From positions 806,001 to 870,000 of the forward strand of contig NZ_VIWO01000001.1 of the NCBI RefSeq assembly GCF_007829335.1: DNA of 64,000 nt. Direction: 5' to 3'. Made by a program: the position numbers and the translations under genes. Each line of letters opens with the position of its first letter. The stretch's first letter is position 1. The stretch comes from Chitinophaga polysaccharea (GTDB lineage Bacteria > Bacteroidota > Bacteroidia > Chitinophagales > Chitinophagaceae). The notes under the pieces were generated by a model, which did no database searches, was not told the DNA's origin, and worked only from the letters and a program-made list of their open reading frames with translations. Positions 28,035 to 36,724 of the stretch are shown here, one piece after another.

Positions 28035-28074
28035 TTAAAGGGGTGCAGGCATGGCATGGCCTGCACCCCTTTAA
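28035..28074 (-). terminator. Strong hairpin after susD2
   Basis: A perfect 16-bp stem (28035-28050 and 28059-28074) with an 8-nt loop starts 10 bases past the susD2 stop. It should end most susC2-susD2 transcripts before the GH31 gene. Confidence 0.8.
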
Positions 28075-28083
28075 AGCATATGG

Positions 28084-29622
28084 TTAGTAGCCTGGATTTT
28101 GTACCAGGTTTTTATTAACAGCAAGATCGCTGGTAGGAATCGGGAACAGCAAATACTTGGGATCGCTGGCTGGTTTCAGTTGCCATGCGTTGAGGAATTT
28201 GCCAAAGCGGATCAGGTCTTGTCTTCTCCAGCCTTCCCAATATAATTCACGTCCTCTTTCAGCCAGCATCTGGTTAAGATCCAGTGTGGTCAAAGGCGTA
28301 GCGCCGCGTTTAACCCGAAGATCGTTTACCAGCAGCAATGCGGCAGCAGCATTATTGGTTCTCAGTAACGCTTCGGCCTTCATTAGCACCGCATCGGCAT
28401 AACGGAAGAATACGAAATCGTTGGATGCTTCACTACCGTTGGAACCCATATCCGGTGGATATTTTACAACCCTGATGCCGGCCATTTCCACCTGGTCGCC
28501 GGTCGCCCTGAGTTCTACTTCGCGGGTAAAGATCAGCGGACGTTTGCTTCTGTCGAGGATCTTATTACCGTTTTGATCGTATTGCTGCCCGATGAGGAAG
28601 CCTACTTTCAGACCGGAAACGTTGGTTACGCCGGGATAACTACCGCCTCTGCGGGTATCCACTGCTTCAAACGTATCGTAAAAATCAGACAGGGTGGTAA
28701 AACCATTCCAGCCGCTTGGATTCTGGCTGTAGTGCAGGGTACACATCCAGCGGCAATATACGTTGTTGCCGTTGCGGATATTGCTGATACCAGGACCATT
28801 CTGCTGTGTGAAAATGTTTTCCTGGGATTTTACATCGTTATCCTTGGCGAAATTGTCAAAGTAATTGGGCTGGATAATATAGCCGCTGGCTTTCAGTTCG
28901 TCTGCCAGGGATATTACTTTCTGCATGTCGGCGGCATCGAACGTTGGTGCGGCCCTGTTGAGGAAGGCGCCTTTGTTCAGGTATATTTTCATCAGCAGGA
29001 ACCTGGCGGCATCTTTGTTGGCTACATAGGCCTGTCCGGCGGTGGCTCTGTCGGGCAGGTTAGCCATGATGGCATTCAGTTCGGAGATGATGAAGTCGAT
29101 GCCTTCGGCGGCTTTATACACTTTAGGCGCTTCCAGCAGATTATCTCCCGGACTGCGGAAGGGCACCTGGCCGTACAGATCAATTACCGAAAACATAGAA
29201 AAGGCGCGCAGGAAGCGGGCTTCGGCTTCTTGTCTTGGCGTAGGGCGGAAGTTCAGTACGTTGGTAGCGCTGAATTGTTCCAGCAGCAGGGCATTGAAGG
29301 TATTTTGTACGTGCGCGTGATCGGGTGTCCACTGATGTTGATGGAGGGCACGCCATACGCCGTTATCGTCCCAGTCGCCGCCACGGGTGGGTCCGAGCGC
29401 TTCATCGGTACTGATTTCACTCATCCCCCATGTCTGGGAAAAGTCCTGGTAGGCATTCTGGAGATTGTCATAAGCGGTTCCCAGCAGTTGAGGCGCTTTA
29501 ATGAGGGAGTCGGCCTGGGATTTATTCAGGTTGCTCCCCAGGTCTTCTTTCAGGCTGCAGGCGGTGAATCCCAGGCTGCAGGCTATTACCATAGCGGTTT
29601 TAAGTATATGTTGAGTCGTCAT
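28084..29622 (-). CDS. SusD/RagB-like outer-membrane lipoprotein (susD2)
   Basis: The 512-residue product has a lipoprotein signal with lipobox LGFTACSLKE. The classical SusD layout follows: N-terminal TPR-like helices (EARFLRAFSMFSVIDLYGQVPF) and a C-terminal half with DFVFFRYADAVLMKAEALLR and ERGRELYWEGWRRQDLIRFGKF. These are the best-conserved RagB/SusD segments. The ATG at 29622 is preferred to a TTG three codons upstream. It follows susC2 after 23 bases and is the glycan-binding partner of that transporter. Confidence 0.93.
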   Translation of the reverse strand: MTTQHILKTAMVIACSLGFTACSLKEDLGSNLNKSQADSLIKAPQLLGTAYDNLQNAYQDFSQTWGMSEISTDEALGPTRGGDWDDNGVWRALHQHQWTPDHAHVQNTFNALLLEQFSATNVLNFRPTPRQEAEARFLRAFSMFSVIDLYGQVPFRSPGDNLLEAPKVYKAAEGIDFIISELNAIMANLPDRATAGQAYVANKDAARFLLMKIYLNKGAFLNRAAPTFDAADMQKVISLADELKASGYIIQPNYFDNFAKDNDVKSQENIFTQQNGPGISNIRNGNNVYCRWMCTLHYSQNPSGWNGFTTLSDFYDTFEAVDTRRGGSYPGVTNVSGLKVGFLIGQQYDQNGNKILDRSKRPLIFTREVELRATGDQVEMAGIRVVKYPPDMGSNGSEASNDFVFFRYADAVLMKAEALLRTNNAAAALLLVNDLRVKRGATPLTTLDLNQMLAERGRELYWEGWRRQDLIRFGKFLNAWQLKPASDPKYLLFPIPTSDLAVNKNLVQNPGY

Positions 29623-29645
29623 TGTGGTCAATTTTTAGCGGTAGA

Positions 29646-32597
29646 TTATAAAGTAAACTGTACACCCAGCATAAAGGTCCGGGCAGTTGGGTATGGAGCG
29701 TACTCGATACCGAAGGAGCTTACGCCATTTACATTTTTGTCGGTATTTACTTCCGGATCAAAGCCGGTATACTTGGTAATCACGAACAGGTTCTGGCCGG
29801 TAAGTGATACGGCAGCTCCTTTAAATACTTTGCCTACAGCGCCCAGGTTGTAGATGAGGGTGAGGTTATCCAGTTTCAGGAAGTTACCGTTTTCCAGGTA
29901 GCGGGAAGAAACAGCCGGAGAGTTCGTTTGTGCTTCCCCGTTACCTACCAGCGATTTCGCGATGTTCCTGGAACCGAGGTTACCGATAGGTAATACGGTG
30001 TTGGCGGTGTTGTTATATACCTGGAATCCAAACGCGCCATGGGAGCTGGCAGACAGGGTCCATTTTTTATAGTTGACTTCTGTATTAATACCCATCAGCA
30101 CTTTCGGATTTGGGTTGGTCATATAGTAGCGGGTAAGACCATTATCGGCATACACACTCATACCCTTGTCGTCGAAGCCTTCGAATTTAAGCAGGTAGAA
30201 GGTGTTCAGCGGGTAGCCATTGGCCAGGCGTTGAGAAGTAGCGCCGGATACACCTTGTCCGTCGATAGAGCCGGTATTCACCGTTGGGCCGGAGTAGCCA
30301 GACATTTCGTTTTTCAGCCAGGTGCCGTTTACGCCCATGCTCCATCTCCAGTTCTTGGTTTGTATGATTTCGCCTCTGAGCGACAGTTCCACCCCGGTGT
30401 TCATTACCTTACCAGGTAAGTTGATCCAGTAATTGGAAGCAGGGGCTGGTTGAATGGCCGGGAAGCTGAATAACAGGTTGGTGGTATTTTTCAGGAAGTA
30501 GTCGAGGGTACCGCTTAACCTGTTTTTCAGGATGGCAAAGTCTACTCCTACGTTCAGCTGTTTAGAGCTTTCCCATTTCAGATCGGGATTAGGTACGTTG
30601 ATCAGGCTGGCTTTACCGCCGGAGGCCAGGCCATATTGGGCTTGAGCTGCTCCTGCAGGAAATTCCTGGTTACCGGTAACACCGTAGCCCGCTCTTAATC
30701 CCAGGTTATTAAAGAAGGTATTGCCTTTCATGAAATCTTCATTGGAAATATTCCATTTGGCGGCAAAAGAAGGGAAATAACCGTAGCGGTTGTTGGCGCC
30801 AAATTTACTGGAGCCATCTGCCCTCATGGTAGCAGTGAGGATGTATTTGTCTTTGGCATTTACGGTTACCCTGCCGAAGAAGGATTGCAGTTCTGAGCTG
30901 GGATTCCGGAAAGAGCTGATGTTGGTATTGACCTGGGTAGGTGTTTGGAAGATGTCGGTATAATCAACGGCATTGGTAGGAAAGCCCTTGGCGCCGATGC
31001 CTACACCTGAATAGGCAAATTTCTGGTATTCATACCCTACCATGGCGCTGAGGTTCCAGTTGCCAGACAGTTGCTTGTTGTAGCTCAGGGTATTATTGAA
31101 TAACTGGGTATTGAGTTCAGCGGTATTGTATGCCGCGATGCCCACGCCCATCACCTGGTCGATGTTAATAGAGGAGTCGAGAGAGGCCCTGCGCTGCCCT
31201 ACCTGGTGATTTACGCTATACATCATGCGGTATTCCCAATTATCGTTGAATTTAAAGTAGGGAGAAATGCTGGCCAGGACATAGCTGATATTCGCTTTAT
31301 CGTTATATCCCTGCGACATGTTCATGGGATTGATAGCCTGGTTTTTAGCGAGGACGTTGAGAGAGCCATCAGGGTTGGTCAGGGATACAGTGGGATTCCA
31401 TTGTAAAGCCTGGCCAATGAGGCTACCGGTAAAGCCAGCGTTGTTGGAAATAGGCGCCAGTTGCTCAGAGGTTTGTGCCGCCATGATATTGTAGTCGATA
31501 CCCAGTTGTTTGCTTTCCAGGAATTTACTCTGACCACTGAGGGAGGCGGTATATTTTTTCAGGCCGGTTTTCTTTACAATACCCTGTTGGTCCATCATAC
31601 CAAAGGAAGCGCGGTACCGGCTTGTTTCGTTGCCGCCACTCATCGATACGCCAATGTTGTGGGTAACGCCAGTTCTGAGAATGGAGCCGAGTCCATCGGA
31701 GCTGGAGCCGCCATCGCCGGTGAGCTTATACTCTTTTAAGGCGGCGCGGTATTCATCTGCATTTAATACATCCAGCTTTTTCATGATGTTACTCATGCCC
31801 ACGGAATAGTTTACATCCACTGTGGCGGGACCTGCGGCACCCTTTTTAGTGTTGATGATAATCACCCCGTTGGAACCGCGGGAACCATAGATAGCGGTGG
31901 CAGAGGCATCTTTCAATACCTCCATGGTGGCAATATCGTTGTTGTTAATAAAGTTCAGGGGGTTGGCATCCGGTGTTTGTCCCAGCCCGGTAAGGTTGAG
32001 GGAAGGACGGGCTACGCGGCCATCCAGGGGAACACCATCTACCACATATAGCGGCTGGTTGCCGGTACGTACGGAAGATACGCCCCTGATCCTTACGGTG
32101 GCTGAAGCGCCGGGCGCCCCATTGTTATTGAGAATCATTAAGCCGGATACCTTGCCCTGGATCAGCTGATCGGGGGCGCTGGTAATGCCTTTATTAAAGT
32201 CGGCCGCCTTTACCTGGGCAATGGCGCCGGTCAAATCTTTTTTGCGGGAGGTACCATATCCTACTACCACCACATCGGTCAGGGTAGTATTTTCCTGGGA
32301 TAATTGTACGCTTACATTTGTTTTGCCTGCAATGCTCACTTCTTGCGGGGTATACCCGATGAAGCTGATTATCAATGCGGTGGCTCCGGGCGCTACTGAC
32401 ACCTTAAAAGTACCTTCCGCGTCTGCAGTGGTACCGCTCTTAGTTCCTTTGATCTGAACAGAAGCGCCGGGGATGGCGACGCCGTTCTTATCGGTAATTT
32501 TCCCGGTAATGGTCTTGTTCTGTGCAGCTACGATGCCTTGGATGGCAAGCAATAGCATACCTAGAAAAAGATGTTTGATAAATCTTGTTTTAAGCAT
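29646..32597 (-). CDS. SusC/RagA-like TonB-dependent outer-membrane transporter (susC2)
   Basis: The 983-residue product has a signal peptide (MLKTRFIKHLFLGMLLLAI), a carboxypeptidase-like domain (ITGKITDKNGVAIPGASVQI), and a plug with the TonB-box-like VVVGYGTSRKKDLTGAI and the SusC signature ASATAIYGSRGSNGVIII. The barrel ends in ARTFMLGVQFTL. It forms the outer-membrane channel of the susC2-susD2 nutrient uptake pair. The DUF6377 regulator upstream is the likely activator. The ATG at 32597 begins the signal peptide directly. Confidence 0.94.
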   Translation of the reverse strand: MLKTRFIKHLFLGMLLLAIQGIVAAQNKTITGKITDKNGVAIPGASVQIKGTKSGTTADAEGTFKVSVAPGATALIISFIGYTPQEVSIAGKTNVSVQLSQENTTLTDVVVVGYGTSRKKDLTGAIAQVKAADFNKGITSAPDQLIQGKVSGLMILNNNGAPGASATVRIRGVSSVRTGNQPLYVVDGVPLDGRVARPSLNLTGLGQTPDANPLNFINNNDIATMEVLKDASATAIYGSRGSNGVIIINTKKGAAGPATVDVNYSVGMSNIMKKLDVLNADEYRAALKEYKLTGDGGSSSDGLGSILRTGVTHNIGVSMSGGNETSRYRASFGMMDQQGIVKKTGLKKYTASLSGQSKFLESKQLGIDYNIMAAQTSEQLAPISNNAGFTGSLIGQALQWNPTVSLTNPDGSLNVLAKNQAINPMNMSQGYNDKANISYVLASISPYFKFNDNWEYRMMYSVNHQVGQRRASLDSSINIDQVMGVGIAAYNTAELNTQLFNNTLSYNKQLSGNWNLSAMVGYEYQKFAYSGVGIGAKGFPTNAVDYTDIFQTPTQVNTNISSFRNPSSELQSFFGRVTVNAKDKYILTATMRADGSSKFGANNRYGYFPSFAAKWNISNEDFMKGNTFFNNLGLRAGYGVTGNQEFPAGAAQAQYGLASGGKASLINVPNPDLKWESSKQLNVGVDFAILKNRLSGTLDYFLKNTTNLLFSFPAIQPAPASNYWINLPGKVMNTGVELSLRGEIIQTKNWRWSMGVNGTWLKNEMSGYSGPTVNTGSIDGQGVSGATSQRLANGYPLNTFYLLKFEGFDDKGMSVYADNGLTRYYMTNPNPKVLMGINTEVNYKKWTLSASSHGAFGFQVYNNTANTVLPIGNLGSRNIAKSLVGNGEAQTNSPAVSSRYLENGNFLKLDNLTLIYNLGAVGKVFKGAAVSLTGQNLFVITKYTGFDPEVNTDKNVNGVSSFGIEYAPYPTARTFMLGVQFTL

Positions 32598-32971
32598 AAA
32601 GTGGATTTTTTAAGCAGTTTTGGTTGTCTGCTACGTGGATTAAATATGTTTCGTTAAGTGAACGGAAATAAAGCGTTGCTGGCAGGGATACTCCCGGCAG
32701 TTTGTCAACGTGGATGCTATTGTTTTTCGGAAACTTTTAAGTTTTCTTTAAATGGTTTTAAACGTCAAGTTAGATTTTTGGCTTACTTCTTATTCTACTG
32801 ATGAATCAAAGTAAAAACTCAATCAGCAGGGCAACAACTTTTACAATCAAAATATAGAAAATAAAGGCGAATAATCCAATATAATCTAGTTATTATTATT
32901 GATAATCAGATAGTTAACATCATATATAAATTATTTATATATAAATGAATTGAAAGCAAAAATGCTACTTT
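32598..32971. other. Promoter region of susC2
   Basis: This is 374 bp of A/T-rich non-coding DNA between the DUF6377 gene and susC2. On the minus strand TTACTTTG (32807-32814) matches TAnnTTTG at 7 of 8 positions. It would give a leader of about 200 nt. An A/T-rich imperfect palindrome lies near 32931-32955. No gene was seen. Confidence 0.5.
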
Positions 32972-34570
32972 TTACAAGGCTTTAATGCTCATAATTTGGT
33001 TCTCGAAGTCTTCGCTGGGCACTAAAGACCGTTTTTTAATTTTGGTTTTATACGCGTAAATCGTGTTAACGGAATATTCGAGTATACGGGCTATTTTTTC
33101 ATTATCTGTGATCCCGATACGGATTAGTGCAAAAATCCTGATGTCGGTATTCAGCAATTCATTTTCTTTAAGGATCACCTGATTTTCTTTATCAAACAAC
33201 TTGTTAAACTCCTCTACAAAATGAGGGAATATTTTCAGGAATACCCGGTCAAAATTGGTAAAAAGCTCCTCCCGCTCCTGGCGGATATTAATATTATTAA
33301 CGAGAAACTTTAACTCGGCCGGCTTATTGTCGGCAATTTTTTGCTCCAGTGTTTGTTTTAGCTTTTCTATCTTTCCAATATAGGTTGCATTAATATTAAA
33401 GCAATAACCCACATATTCTTCCTTTATTTTATTAGCTTCCAATAATTGGTTATTGATTTCTGTTTGTTTCAGGTGGGCAGCGGTGATGATACGCTGGGCT
33501 GATTTCAGTTTCTGTACCTGCCGGAAAACCGTGATGGCCAGGATCACCACTGCCACGAGTAATAAAGTAACAATGGTGGCATAAATCAGTAGTGATTTGG
33601 TTTTTTCTTCAGCGGTTATGATCCTTTCATGCTCAATAATGGGTAAAATACTACTTACCATTACCTTTCGCTGACGGGCGCCATAAAATACCGCCTCGCC
33701 AATAGCCCGTTCAATACAGTGGGAGGCGTTTTCTACATCCCCCTTTTCAAACAACAAGGTCGCCAGGCTATAACTGGCCATTGTTTCTTTGGTCGACGAC
33801 CGGATGTCAGCTATGGCAGATCGCATCATGAGGACAATAGCCGTATCCGTATGGTGGGAAGCTTCATAAATGGCCCCCAGCGTACAGGCCGAAATGGCCA
33901 GCTGCCGGTCGCCCAGTCCTGGCTGGTCCAGGTTAGGATAAATGGCCAGCGCACCCGGAATGTTTCCCATCTTAAACAACTGAAGGCCTTTGTTATACCG
34001 GTACTCAAAAGAGCCGGGCGTAATCAGCTGTAGAGCAGAGTCGATATATGTACTGGCCTGTTTAATATAGGAGGGGGTATAATATTTATCCTGGTTGTAG
34101 TCTGCCAGGTCGAAGTACAGGCGACTCTTCATCAGGTAAAACTCTATTCTAATACTATCGGGTGCGCCTGTGGCGTCAATGCCATTTACAAAGGCAGCGG
34201 TTTCGGTAAACATGCCGGATGAGAGTAACACATACCCCAATTTGATCTTCGCTTCTGTAGTGCGCACCGGGTCATGCAGCTGGGTAGCCAACTGTTGTAG
34301 CCTTTGGGCGTAAGCAAACGCAGAATCAAAATTAAAGACCTTATAGGCATTATATAATTGTAGGCAAATGAGGTACTGGCTGGCCGGATCACTCGCTGCC
34401 GGCCAGCCGCGTTTAATACTGTCAATATTCCGGAGCTTTACAGCATCATAGGTCGCTGATTGCTCCATGGCTTTGTTCAGCTCCCGCAGCAGGCTATCTG
34501 TGGGAGCAACGCCATAGGTATGAATAGTACATAGTAAACATAAAACCAGGTAGCCCAGAATTCGATTCAT
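32972..34570 (-). CDS. DUF6377-type membrane regulator with TPR region and HTH
   Basis: The 532-residue product has a signal or membrane segment (MNRILGYLVLCLLCTIHTYG). A helical, TPR-like periplasmic region follows (residues about 25-320). A transmembrane helix lies near 325-345 (LLIYATIVTLLLVAVVILAITVF). A cytosolic coiled coil follows, and the C-terminus has a LuxR-like helix-turn-helix (IRIGITDNEKIARILEYSVNTIYAYKTKIKKRS). This is the layout of DUF6377 proteins that flank susCD operons in Bacteroidota, where they are thought to sense a ligand in the periplasm and act on transcription. The ATG at 34570 fits the signal peptide. It lies upstream of susC2 on the same strand and is its likely regulator (inference from position). 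Confidence 0.85.
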   Translation of the reverse strand: MNRILGYLVLCLLCTIHTYGVAPTDSLLRELNKAMEQSATYDAVKLRNIDSIKRGWPAASDPASQYLICLQLYNAYKVFNFDSAFAYAQRLQQLATQLHDPVRTTEAKIKLGYVLLSSGMFTETAAFVNGIDATGAPDSIRIEFYLMKSRLYFDLADYNQDKYYTPSYIKQASTYIDSALQLITPGSFEYRYNKGLQLFKMGNIPGALAIYPNLDQPGLGDRQLAISACTLGAIYEASHHTDTAIVLMMRSAIADIRSSTKETMASYSLATLLFEKGDVENASHCIERAIGEAVFYGARQRKVMVSSILPIIEHERIITAEEKTKSLLIYATIVTLLLVAVVILAITVFRQVQKLKSAQRIITAAHLKQTEINNQLLEANKIKEEYVGYCFNINATYIGKIEKLKQTLEQKIADNKPAELKFLVNNINIRQEREELFTNFDRVFLKIFPHFVEEFNKLFDKENQVILKENELLNTDIRIFALIRIGITDNEKIARILEYSVNTIYAYKTKIKKRSLVPSEDFENQIMSIKAL

Positions 34571-34626
34571 AGCATGATTAAATGATAAAAAGTCACAGGT
34601 CACCGCTAAATTTAAGCGACTTTTTT

Positions 34627-34677
34627 GACATAATACAAAGAGCCGGTTTATTTTAAACCGGCTCTTTGTATTATGTC
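34627..34677 (-). terminator. Long perfect hairpin after the NlpE-like gene
   Basis: A perfect 24-bp inverted repeat (34627-34650 and 34654-34677) with a 3-nt loop starts 7 bases past the stop of the NlpE-like gene. A TTTTTT run lies beyond it on the plus strand at 34621-34626. It is a terminator, but unusually long and perfect. Confidence 0.8.
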
Positions 34678-34684
34678 AGGAATA

Positions 34685-35131
34685 TTATAAAGCCTTTTTC
34701 AGGGTATAATTATTATTGCCGGCAATTTCCCTCATATCTCCGTCCAGCATCTTCAGTTCATTTTTGTCTACCTGCTGGAAATAACGTTGCAGATTTTTGT
34801 CCTTATCGGGATTGAGCAGAATAACTGTGGCGCCGGGATCGGCTGTTGTTCCATGTTGAATGCTGTAATTTCCTTCACTCGGAAAGGTTTGGTTCTTACC
34901 CTGGTAGGTCTCCCTTAAGGTAAACCGTAGCTCGGGCTGTCGGTGAAGTGCTAGTTCCATCATAATACCATTGCAATCGGCACAGGGAATGGTACCGGTG
35001 TAGGTTGCCCAGGTAGCCGTATCCGCTTCGCTGGATGCTGCAGGGGTACGATCCCCCTGGCCGGCTTTGGCGCCGGTATGCTGACAGGCAGCGAATACTA
35101 CGCATGCGAACAATAGCGAGAGGTATTTCAT
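34685..35131 (-). CDS. NlpE-like copper-resistance/envelope lipoprotein
   Basis: The 148-residue product is a lipoprotein (lipobox VVFAACQHT). It has a NlpE N-terminal-type beta domain: ATYTGTIPCADCNGIMMELAL with a CXXC pair, then FTLRETYQGKNQTF and a C-terminal KNELKMLDGDMREI. In enterobacteria NlpE senses outer-membrane attachment and copper and signals to Cpx; here no Cpx genes are present, so only the fold is claimed. It is transcribed alone and ends at a long hairpin. Confidence 0.85.
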   Translation of the reverse strand: MKYLSLLFACVVFAACQHTGAKAGQGDRTPAASSEADTATWATYTGTIPCADCNGIMMELALHRQPELRFTLRETYQGKNQTFPSEGNYSIQHGTTADPGATVILLNPDKDKNLQRYFQQVDKNELKMLDGDMREIAGNNNYTLKKAL

Positions 35132-35434
35132 ATAATCAGGTTTTTTGTTGTTAACAACTATGGGGGATTATTGTTTTTTTAAAGCATTATTTCAAACACA
35201 AAGGCTTTCGCCCAAAAAGGTATTGTTCGCTACAAAATCTCAGGGTTTCACGACCATTTGCCAAACCGGGCGGAAAGTTACGCTTTCCATGTTATCTATA
35301 TATTTACTCCAGACAGAGAAATCTAATGGCAACGATTTAATAACAAGCTTTGCTGGTGGGTTATTAGTAGGGAGAATAAAAAACGCCCAGGTTAACCATT
35401 GTCAATCCGGGCGTTTAAAAAGATGGGTTGGTAT
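35132..35434. other. Non-coding stretch upstream of the NlpE-like gene
   Basis: This is 303 bp holding the terminator of the small membrane protein gene (35381-35416) and, presumably, the promoter of the NlpE-like gene. No clear TAnnTTTG element was found on the minus strand, and no gene. Confidence 0.45.
35375..35416 (-). terminator. Terminator of the small membrane protein gene
   Basis: An 8-bp stem (35381-35388 and 35409-35416) with a 20-nt loop is followed on the minus strand by TTTATT. It lies 18 bases past the stop at 35435. Confidence 0.65.
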
Positions 35435-35587
35435 TTACACGGCTCTACCTCTGATGATATTGATGAGTATGGCAATAATAGCCAGCACAAGCAAAGCATG
35501 TATAAGTGATCCGGCGGAGTAAACAAAGAATCCCAATATCCATCCTATAATGAGTATGACTGCTATTACATAAAGAAGACTGTTCAT
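35435..35587 (-). CDS. Small two-helix membrane protein (lmo0937/DUF5670-like)
   Basis: This 50-residue gene reads MNSLLYVIAVILIIGWILGF and then FVYSAGSLIHALLVLAIIAI, ending NIIRGRAV. It has two membrane helices joined by a short Gly/Ser loop and a basic end, the layout of the lmo0937 family. Such proteins are often linked to stress response, but no function is known. It has its own terminator. The stress-type DUF2383 gene lies divergently upstream. Confidence 0.8.
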   Translation of the reverse strand: MNSLLYVIAVILIIGWILGFFVYSAGSLIHALLVLAIIAILINIIRGRAV

Positions 35588-35840
35588 GTCGTAAGGATTT
35601 GATTCAGTAATTATACTAGAAAATTTATGCCAACCCTTAACGGGCCTTTTCGGGGCTATGTATGGGCTGATAATGACGATTTTTGTGGAAGCTTCTCCAC
35701 CATACGAGAAAAAAAAGACCGGCTTTTATCCTCTTTCCTCCGGAAATACCTTCTGCTAGAGGATTTATATTATGGATGGATTTTTGAAGACCTGTAATAG
35801 TAATGCAGCGACTTATTTTTTTAACCACAAATTTTTGATC

Positions 35841-36299
35841 ATGTTACAGGAAGATAAATTGGTGACCCTATTAAACGATCTTGTGAAAATCAATAATGAC
35901 CGGATAGAAGGATATAAGAAGGCGAAGGCGGCTACTGATAATGCAGATGTGAAGGCCTTATTCCAGCATATGATGAATGATAGCGTTAAATACGTGGGAG
36001 AGTTAAACCATCAATTGTTGGAGCTGGGAGCCGATACTGACAACCATGATACGACCCTCAGCGGCAAGATATATCGTACCTGGATGGCTATTAAAACCAC
36101 CTTAACCGGTACTGACCGGTACACGCTTTTTTCTGCTTGTGAATATGGAGAAGATGCCGTGCAACGTGCTTATGCTGATGCCTTGAGCAGTGACGTGCCC
36201 ATGTCTTACCATATCAGGGAAGTGCTCGGCAATCAACGGGCACGATTGAAAGAAGCACATGATACGATTAAAAGCTACCGGGATGTAGTGAGTCAATAG
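35841..36299 (+). CDS. DUF2383 (PA2169-type) four-helix-bundle protein
   Basis: The 152-residue product has the ferritin-like helical layout of DUF2383: LVTLLNDLVKINNDRIEGY in helix 1, VKALFQHMMNDSVKYVGEL in helix 2, then the ACEYGEDAVQRAY helix and a final HIREVLGNQRARLKEAHD helix. The Glu/His residues could bind metal, but this is not shown. The ATG at 35841 gives MLQEDKLV, the normal family start; the frame is open for 23 more codons with no similarity. The gene is monocistronic. Function is unknown; related genes are often stress-induced. Confidence 0.82.
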   Translation: MLQEDKLVTLLNDLVKINNDRIEGYKKAKAATDNADVKALFQHMMNDSVKYVGELNHQLLELGADTDNHDTTLSGKIYRTWMAIKTTLTGTDRYTLFSACEYGEDAVQRAYADALSSDVPMSYHIREVLGNQRARLKEAHDTIKSYRDVVSQ

Positions 36300-36389
36300 C
36301 ATTTTGTGCATTCAGTGTACCCTTGTTCTTTTTGTTCATCTGACGACAGAAAGTGGTTGTTCAGCTTAGCCATACTACATTTGAATTCA

Positions 36390-36484
36390 TGAGATTCCAA
36401 TCATACTTATATTAATAAGTAATATGGCAACTACGGGATTTTCGGTACAGGGCTGCTTCTCCATTATCAGAAGCAGCCCTTTTT
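36390..36484 (+). ncRNA. Candidate small RNA (about 95 nt)
   Basis: TACATTTG at 36376-36383 is an exact TAnnTTTG match, placing a start near 36390. A perfect 11-bp stem (36450-36460 and 36469-36479), 8-nt loop and T5 tract end the unit at 36484. Between them lies TACTTAT-ATTA-ATAAGTA (36404-36421), a small stem-loop. No good start codon and frame was seen inside. The stop of the nearest upstream gene is 150 bp away, so this is unlikely to be only its terminator. The -33 element is weak. Confidence 0.4.
36450..36484 (+). terminator. Strong intrinsic terminator
   Basis: A perfect 11-bp G/C-rich stem with an 8-nt loop and TTTTT. It ends either the candidate small RNA or a long 3' UTR of the DUF2383 gene. 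Confidence 0.85.
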
Positions 36485-36697
36485 AATGCTTGCCAGCGCC
36501 TGCAAAAACACCAAAAAAACAGATAAAGAGGGAGAATAAGAGTCCGGTTTGTTCACTTGGCTTCAAGCTGTTCATTTTATTCAGTTTGCTTTTTCGCTTT
36601 TTAGTTTCTTCCGGCTACATTAACTTTAATATGATTGAGAGAAGTACTCCTTGTAATACATTTTAACCTCCCCCATGAAAAACAACAATAACTAGTC

Positions 36698-36724
36698 AGG
36701 TGGTCTAACCAGCCACCTTTTTTA
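36698..36724 (+). terminator. Hairpin overlapping the thiH stop
   Basis: A 6-bp stem (36698-36703 and 36713-36718) is followed by TTTTTTATTT on the plus strand. It covers the thiH stop codon, and its T-tract favours stopping plus-strand transcripts rather than the thi operon. Confidence 0.4.

Larger units (their letters stand above)
36300..36704. other. Non-coding stretch with candidate small RNA
   Basis: This is 405 bp between the DUF2383 gene and thiH with no convincing open frame. It contains a promoter-like box, a palindrome and a strong terminator about 100 bp apart (see the ncRNA entry). The part from 36485 to 36697 shows nothing recognisable. Confidence 0.5.

Noticed and set aside
28573..29853. 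A 426-codon open frame on the plus strand
   Set aside because: It is antisense to susD2 and the end of susC2, both of which have clear homology. The frame resembles no family.
35145..35522. A 125-codon plus-strand frame
   Set aside because: It crosses a terminator hairpin and overlaps the well-supported 50-residue membrane protein gene on the other strand.
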